Below, piece by piece: positions 57,554 through 64,000 of a DNA stretch of 64,000 nt. How positions within the stretch are numbered: position 1 is the stretch's first letter; every line of letters starts with the position of its first letter. A program made the translations under genes and the position numbers. The DNA comes from Larix kaempferi (Eukaryota; Streptophyta; Pinopsida; Pinales; Pinaceae): assembly GCA_027924585.1 (NCBI GenBank), contig BSBM01000151.1, forward strand, positions 10,201,501 through 10,265,500. The letters run 5' to 3'. Below the pieces are notes generated by a model. The model did not search any database. It was not told where the DNA came from and saw only the letters and a list, made by a program, of their open reading frames with translations.

Positions 57554-58998
57554 TGTAATGTCCCTCCTATCCTACAAGGCTATGGAGAGGACACTAACAA
57601 TAATACTGGACATCTAGTCCCATACTTAATCAAATAAGCATTCATATAAATTGTAGATGGAGATATGCAAATGCATATCATCTTGAAAACACACCAGAAT
57701 TTAATTCCATTACACATCCATCATACATTCCAGATTTTCATGTCATTCATTAATTAAACAATATCAAATTAGCAAATGAGAATACTTATCTTAAACCAAG
57801 TAGTCCCTGAGCAACCATCTACGCTTCTGCAACGTTCCACCCAACCGTAGGCCAGTGTGCTCCTCAATCTCTCAGCACCACTTCCACCCCCGAGCTGGGC
57901 ATGATCTCCACAAGGAAAAGGGGAAAGCAGGCTCTCACATAGCCAAAGATACACCAGAATCAGCCAAACCAATCAGCAGTGGGATTTCTCAGGCTGCTAA
58001 GAGATGAACAAAGGTGAATTACTAGGCTAGTGGCTCAACCATTGAGCTATGGATACTTCATTGGGCTCATCAAGCCAAATCTGTCCTCTTCCACTCCCGA
58101 ATTTCCTTCTCACAGGTTCAAACTAAACAGGGAGGGACATAACAGCCAGAAATGCAAGTGCTGGGTGTTTTTGCAGTAGGATGCCCAACGATGGGATTTC
58201 AACCAGTTCAGAAAAACATGGGGAAGCCCAAAACGAAAATTGGAAAATGGGAAAACAACCCCAGGACCATAATCATTTTCAGAAAAACGTCCATGGGCAT
58301 TTCATGGGTAGAAACGGCCTCTATAACCCCAGAAAATCGTGGTTCTCTTCTCCCAGCCAATGTTCTAACCAAAAATGAGTTCCCAGGCATGGAAGAATGC
58401 AGAGAAATGGTGAAAACGTGAAGAAAAAACCCCAGTTCGCCCCAGGCTGTGTGAGAGAAGAAAGACCGTGGTTCCGAATGGCTTGGGAAGGAAAAACGTG
58501 GGTGATTTCTTTCCTTGCAAGCAAAAAAATCAAATTCCCAGATTGATGGCTTTCCCATACCCAAAATTGGCTGCCATACCTCATCATTCCCAAGGCATTA
58601 ACTGCCTCAACCCACTCTTGGAAGAATTTAATGATTGGGGCATAAGCCAAAATGGGTAGTTGGGATCTCATGGGTTTTCTCATTGACACATGGATTGACT
58701 CCATGGCTCAAGGGTTTGGTTATTTTTCCTCCCTATTCCTTGTAAGATCATGCCCCATCTCTTTGTTGCATTGCATAGCTGGTTGTGGGTTTTTCATTAA
58801 AATTGCATATTTACATGATGTCTGAATTTACATTGTGCACGGCTAGCACAAGAACCATATGCATCTATTCTAATTGCTGATACATAGAACGATAAATCAA
58901 TGGCGGGGCCTTGGCCTTGAGCTCCTCACCATGACTAAATAACAATATTTACATCATTTACAATATTAATGCAATAGGATCAAGATGAGGACATTACA
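57554..58998 (-). repeat. 3' LTR of element D (1445 bp)
   Basis: The ends are tgtaatgtcc and ggacattaca, perfect 10-bp inverted repeats. Internal blocks match the split LTR at 301-925 and 7329-8020 in reverse. The orientation follows from the purine tract at 58999-59013. Open frames inside it (for example 58468-58659) are conserved between copies only as DNA. Confidence 0.88.
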
Positions 58999-59013
58999 TT
59001 CCCCTCCCCTTGG
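58999..59013 (-). promoter_or_regulatory. Polypurine tract of element D
   Basis: Plus strand ttcccctccccttgg, so ccaaggggaggggaa on the element strand, ends exactly at the LTR border. This fixes the element as minus-strand. Confidence 0.88.
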
Positions 59014-59157
59014 AATAACACCGTCCTCGGTGTTCCGACACTTCGGAAATAAATACCCACTTTACATATGTCCAAAATTCACAAAATGTGGTAGGTTTGT
59101 CCTGCATTTCACCCTTTACTTGGGTTTTTCAGGACTAAGTCCTTTGGTCTTTACAAA

Positions 59158-59634
59158 CTACTCTTGCTGGCTGGGACCTTCTAGCTCTGCATGAGGACAT
59201 CGTTCCAAAACAATTCCTTCGTTTTCTTTTCCTTCCAACTGGTCCACGAACCTAGGGAATTTACGGTTGCCACCCTCTTGATATTCTCTTGTTGGGCAGT
59301 CATGGAAGCAATGATTTCCTCCACATCCCCAACATTTCATTGGCAGCTTTACCTTTTCCTGGTCCATTTCCTTTGAGTCTTCCCACCTGGAACGTTTCTT
59401 AATCGGACGATTGGATGAATGCTTCTTCATTGATCCACTTTCCTTTCCCTTGCTGATTGCTCCCAGAATGCCTTTTACCTCTTTTTGCAGACGAATAGAG
59501 TCCTGCAAAGCCTCATGGTTTATCTCATTCTGTTGCCTCTGTAGCTTGAGCATCTCCCCAAGATTTTCTTGGGTCCTGGCAATTGTTTGAAGAAGACTTT
59601 CAGCAACCTCTAATAGCCCTCGGTCTGCTGCCAT
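59158..59634 (-). CDS. Gag-like zinc-knuckle protein of element D, 158 residues
   Basis: The best start is ATG at 59632-59634 (MAADRGLLEVAESLL). The first 65 residues are Gln/Glu/Leu-rich and likely coiled coil (QENLGEMLKLQRQQNEI). A basic KKHSSNRPIKKRSRW stretch and a single knuckle CWGCGGNHCFHDC (CX2CX3HX4C, one residue shorter than the usual spacing) follow. The tail is acidic. The frame is open and uninterrupted, unlike all other coding remnants nearby, which hints at recent activity or selection. It sits only about 145 bases before the polypurine tract. It could be nucleocapsid-like RNA binding; no capsid domain is recognised. Confidence 0.6.
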   Translation of the reverse strand: MAADRGLLEVAESLLQTIARTQENLGEMLKLQRQQNEINHEALQDSIRLQKEVKGILGAISKGKESGSMKKHSSNRPIKKRSRWEDSKEMDQEKVKLPMKCWGCGGNHCFHDCPTREYQEGGNRKFPRFVDQLEGKENEGIVLERCPHAELEGPSQQE

Positions 59635-59649
59635 GGTCAATGGGCACAA

Positions 59650-60555
59650 CTGAACACACTTTGCTTACTAGCAACACTTTCTTGTGCCGGTTGCAACCAA
59701 TTGTTTCACTTTCTTACCTATGAAATTCATCATGGGAATTCTTTGTTAGGAAAAGCATAACATAAACATTAAGATTAGTCAATTATTTTCCCAATTGACA
59801 TGGAATGTCCATGCTTTATTCATGGGACTTCCACACTTTTCATGCTTTCCCAACATACACATGAACTCATTCATGTTCATCCTTTCACAGGAAATTTACT
59901 ATTTCAGCATTCACAATTCATCTCAAGCAATTAAACACAATCTATTTTCAGCCATTATATGCACTCAACAATCTTTTGTTTTATAAATGCATCAATCAAA
60001 AGGAAAGAGAAGAGTAGGGGTTTCTCCCTCTTAGTCTTGTTCTATTATGGAGCTACACCATCGCTGTGGTTTCATGCTCCTTAGTCTCTTTCACTTCAAT
60101 GTGAAGGCTTTGACTTTCCTTTCTTGGCTATGACACTTAGTGTCTAAGGTCTATATATGGATTTTCAGTTAGGGTACTCTTCCCATTATTGCCTACAGAA
60201 CCTTGGGCTGCTAGGATCCACTTGTATCCACTAGCACCATCTTTCATTACTGCTCATACTGAGCTCTTTAGGACGGTCACATGTCCACATGCATCTCTAG
60301 GATGCCTTCATAATCCTTGCTTCTAGCAATACCTACACTCAAACATTGAATCAATTCACATGTTTAGTTCATTTTCATAGGGTTTATCTCTAAACAAGAG
60401 TTTAGGAAATCATAACCAAATCATATACACACGTATATTCATAAGCAAGAAGCTGCAAGGTAACTGATCACTTATCTATATTGGATGTCTTCACTTTATT
60501 CCACGGGATCCTTCTTTGCTTTACGAGCCTTGGATTTCCCGTGAACATAATAACG
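59650..60555 (-). other. Element D internal, non-coding
   Basis: AT-rich with a GC-richer stretch at 60100-60310. No motif-bearing frame. Confidence 0.5.
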
Positions 60556-60905
60556 AATGTTGGGCCAGCACGTAGGCTACTCCACAATCATTCGAATAGG
60601 CAATTCCAGGCCAGTACGCCGACTGGGTTTATCAATCATTTCCTTTAGCAATATGCTAGGCCAATGCTCCGACTGGTTTTATCAATTGTTTAAGGGGTGT
60701 TGGGCTAGCGTACACACTGCTTTACCATATCAAGTAGTTAATGCCCAACTAGTCACTTTCTGGACTTATCAAGAACTTTATAGCGTTCAACCAGACTCCC
60801 TGGATTTCTTAATAATTTATATCGCCCACTCATTTACTCTCTGGATTTACCAGTAATTTATATCGCCCACTCATTTACTCTCTGGATTTACCAGCAATTT
60901 ATAGT
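60556..60905 (-). repeat. Short repeats in element D
   Basis: Diverged units around ggccagtacgccgactgg and tttatcaat occur at 60560-60720. At 60813-60894 a 41-bp unit, taatttatatcgcccactca onward to ggatttaccag, is repeated exactly twice. Confidence 0.8.
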
Positions 60906-61245
60906 CTTTCAGGGTCTTGCCTTCCTGCAATGACCAAGGTTTCCAACAAAGAAACAACAGTGTATCAGCTTAGCTGTTAGAAGACTTATACCTGAAATCT
61001 TCATTATTCCAAACAAGACATAAATGAAAACGAATACTTATCTCTATTGTGCGTTTCCCCTCTGGTCCACAAGATCCTGCTTCGCTTTGCAAGCCTTGGG
61101 ATCGCTTATGGACTTGGATATAGTTAATGCTTAACCAGTACGCCTCCCCATCAGCTGGATTTACCAAGCATTTGGTGGTGCCCAACCAGTCCCATACCTG
61201 GTTGGCCCTCTCCAGTGCCGAGCCAGCACATTCGTTTGGGTCATC

Positions 61246-61527
61246 GACCATTATAGGTCAAGGCTCTACTATGGAGCCATAGGCATCTCAGGGTTTTCAG
61301 TCAGTCCTCGGCGCCCGCCCTCCCGCTGCTGTCACAGTAGAGATTTTATGCCTTTACCAATGCCACCACACCTTCTTGTACCATTTGACCATTATAGGTC
61401 AAGGCTCTACTATGGAGCCATAAGCATCTCAGGGTTTTCAGTCAGTCCTCGGCGCCCGCCCTCCCACTGCTGTCCCAGTAGATATTTTATGCATTTACCA
61501 ATGTCACCACACCTTCTTGAACCGTAA
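61246..61527 (-). repeat. 141-bp tandem duplication in element D
   Basis: The unit starting gaccattataggtcaaggc occurs at 61246 and again at 61387 with only a handful of changes, and includes the gtcctcggcgcccgccctcc block. It is non-coding and its position in the element's internal region is unexplained. Confidence 0.9.
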
Positions 61528-64000
61528 CCCTTCACACACATCAACTCTTCATTTATACAAGGAAGCCACTCCTTCTCTTGTGCAAATCGGTGGTTCCTTT
61601 TAGGAACTTTATAGGTGAATTTCTTGACTGCAGGTTAGCATGACCCCTACTCACACAAGGATGATACCTTCTCTGATTACACAGCTCTTTGGGCCTGTCC
61701 ATCCCTTCTGGTAATATTTCGCGTGAGCATCGAAAGGTTTCCAATTCCCATACAGTCCCTTTGCATACCCATCTTCACTTTTCCCTTTAATGTGAAATAT
61801 CAATCTACATCTGTGTAGGATGACAATACAAGAAGGATAAGCAAGCTCATCAGTATTGCTGTTCAATTCTTAACCACATTCCATATCATTCACTACCAAG
61901 TATTGAAACACCAGGAATGCATCCATTCCCTTAGGGTGTAGTCAATATTGAAAACCCTATCATGACCCAGCACTAGAAAAGGTGTGCACCCCCTTTCTGA
62001 TGTGTGCCATGTAGGCCCTAATCATATTCAAGCAGTTTTCAATGATATAAATAAGATAGAGCATGCTCTGCATATTAACCCTAATAATTTAGACATGCAT
62101 GTTCTTGTCTAGGGTCACAAAATACTCATTCATTTTGCAGATGTGTCTCACATGCCTTCTGGGCATAGCTTTACCATCTCACTTTCATGGTTTACCGACA
62201 TGCGGTTTAGCTAAGACATTATCAATGGCGTTTCACCCGAAACCCATTTCCAAAGCACGGGGTCTTTCCCATCTGGTTTGGCTTTGGCAGACCATCACTC
62301 CTGTTCTTCCTGCAATGTGTCGTCTTCAAAAATTGATTCGCTTAGCCATGAGCCTGTTCTTATATCGTTTGGCTCTTGCTCATGGTAGATTCCAATCTTC
62401 ATCATGGACTTATCCATATTTGCCATGCCCAAAACAATCTACCTAAAATCTGAAACTTCAATCAGCCAAATGCTTTGTAAGTTTCTATGCATATAATATT
62501 TCATTGCTGCCACAGTCACTGAAGCATTTTAATATCACCAAAACAATCTGCTTCCTGTGAATTATTACCATACTAGAGTTGCATGGTTCGATTTCATCAT
62601 TTTATGCAATTATTCTCTTGCTCTTAAGATTGATAATAGTGCACCATTCCATCTATTATCTAATTGCAATGAAACATACATCACAATCATGCATTCTCAC
62701 AATGCATCTCATCATGTGCACCTATATCTATGCATGCACATTTACATCACTCACATAATCTTTTAATGTGTATTCACTCAATGCATAACCACAAGATTGT
62801 GCATAATATCTTAATGCACATTTCCTCAATGCTACCTTGCATTAAGTTATGAGTACTATGCGTTCAACATAATTCAAACATAGTTGAAGGGATCTTACCA
62901 AATCCTCTTTCAACATTCATGCAATTTATGCACCAATAACCATTACCTGCATGGCTATCATTTACATCACTTGATGTTACCTGATCAGTTGGCCTCTTAC
63001 CAAGGCTACACAGTCCTTTTGCCAACCTCATGATCATATATTTGTTGCACCATCCCTTCCTCATACGGTTGTTGGTCATATGCAACAATCATCATCCACA
63101 TCTTCAGCCATGCTTCGGTTGTATTTGATCCTACGACCAATGGGAACATAACTACTTATTAGCAGCCACAATGACTATCTTAAGTAGCTCATTGCATATG
63201 TAAAACCTCACTATTTTACCAAGATGTAATATCATATACATGCACAAACATTTTCACATGCACCGTGCAATATTTATTTTTAATCTATTACTCTCTTGCA
63301 TTTCCAGCATCCTTATGCCATAATTTTCCAGTATATAAATACGATAGCGAGAGAGGAGTTAAGGAATTCTTCCCAATTCCTCATTCTGTCATGGAGTTCC
63401 TCATCCAAATCATAGCTAATCCTTTCCTTGCCTTCCCTACCAAGCATACAAGCAATCATTAGCTATGATATTATCATGAATTAACAATTCAACATATACA
63501 TATGTGCAATCATTCATTCTTGTTGTTTTCCAACATACAATTCTTATGCTATAAACAGAATTAGTTTTAAGGTGAGGAATTTCCCCTTTCATCTTCCATA
63601 ATGGATATCACAACCAATTTCTCTTGCTGAGAATTCCACCACCCTTTATGCAATCCATGCTCCTCATCCCAAGAGTGCATTTCACGCTTTCAATGACTGT
63701 CTCCGGGGGACGACGGGGGTCAAAGGGGCTTGCCCCCTTGTGGCTTCCAAAAACCTTCAATTTTGTGCAATCTGGCACACAAGTTCCATGGAATTTTTCA
63801 ACTTTCGGAGCCTGAAAAATCTCTCTGAAAAATGGCTGAAATTCCTTGTTTTGGAGCAACTCAGCGATTTCTTCCGACCTGTTTCAGGCCAACTCGCCGA
63901 GTTCTTCCGGTCGAAGACTCAGTTTTTCCTTCCGATCCATTGCGGACCAACTTGCCGAGTCCTTCCACCATTGCGGGGCGACTTGCTGTGTTATTCCGAA
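61528..64000 (-). other. Element D internal, leader-like, to the window edge
   Basis: No pol motif is seen on either strand. 62880-63180 matches 1-300 in inverted orientation. The last 300 bases are GC-richer, with ggggcttgccccct at 63727-63740 (a hairpin-capable word) and a thrice-repeated ccgag(t/a)-cttcc pattern at 63850-63970. The upstream LTR is not reached. Confidence 0.5.

Larger units (their letters stand above)
57554..64000 (-). mobile_element. Long-LTR retrotransposon D, non-autonomous-looking, incomplete
   Basis: A minus-strand element inserted in gypsy E. Its 3' LTR is 57554-58998 and a clear polypurine tract adjoins it. Internal DNA runs to the window edge. In 5 kb of internal sequence only a small zinc-knuckle frame (59158-59634) is recognisable, with no protease, RT or integrase motif. 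Long non-coding repeats fill the rest. This is the LARD-like pattern, unless pol lies beyond 64000, which would be an unusual order. The left edge of the window (1-925, 7329-8020) belongs to the same family. Confidence 0.75.

Noticed and set aside
62099-62446. 115-codon plus-strand frame in element D
   Set aside because: No homologous domain, opposite to the element's strand, and codon content looks random.

Overview
The window is transposon-dense nuclear DNA from a seed plant with a large, repeat-filled genome. The evidence is nested Ty1/copia and Ty3/gypsy elements with Met-tRNA-type primer sites, a plant L1-type LINE that carries its own RNase H, a tRNA-derived SINE and long AT-rich intergenic stretches. 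A gymnosperm is plausible, but that is inference. I found no intact host gene, no rRNA or tRNA gene and no CRISPR array. Every recognisable protein belongs to a mobile element, and nearly all are broken by stops, frameshifts, deletions or later insertions.

Layout, left to right. Positions 1-8020 hold a fragment of a long-LTR element (LTR 301-925 plus 7329-8020) split by copia element A (926-7323, 5-bp target duplication gtttt). Positions 8021-12014 are old sequence with a candidate LTR and one decayed reading frame. Copia element B (12015-19264, target duplication gactc) is from the same family as A and keeps gag, protease, integrase, RT and RNase H with a few lesions. Positions 19265-30871 are mostly decayed AT-rich DNA with an LTR remnant, a possible transposase remnant, a SINE (22083-22307, 16-bp duplication), a candidate LTR (26078-26595) and an old retroposon fragment (28265-29549). 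A full-length LINE occupies 30890-38110 with an 18-bp duplication. A small poly(A) retroposon (about 40037-41551) follows.

Copia element C (43706-49941, duplication ttcac) sits inside a CT-rich, telomere-motif-like satellite (43330-43705 and 49947-50773). Ty3/gypsy element E starts at 50774 with a terminally palindromic LTR. Its gag is broken by a Mutator-like insertion (53045-54319, 9-bp duplication) and an AT-rich terminal-inverted-repeat element (about 54563-56095). Its protease region ends at 57553, where element D begins. D lies on the minus strand, has a 1445-bp LTR, and runs off the right edge. It shows only a zinc-knuckle ORF and long non-coding repeats. The LTR at the left edge is from the same family as D, in the opposite orientation.

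How the parts relate: C, B and the LINE retain enough of their protein sets to show how each element worked. A, D, the SINE and the small retroposon lack visible RT of their own and would have depended on enzymes supplied by relatives. LTR pairs of A, B and C each differ by only a few percent by hand count, so these three insertions are fairly young, whereas gypsy E and the spacer DNA are much older.
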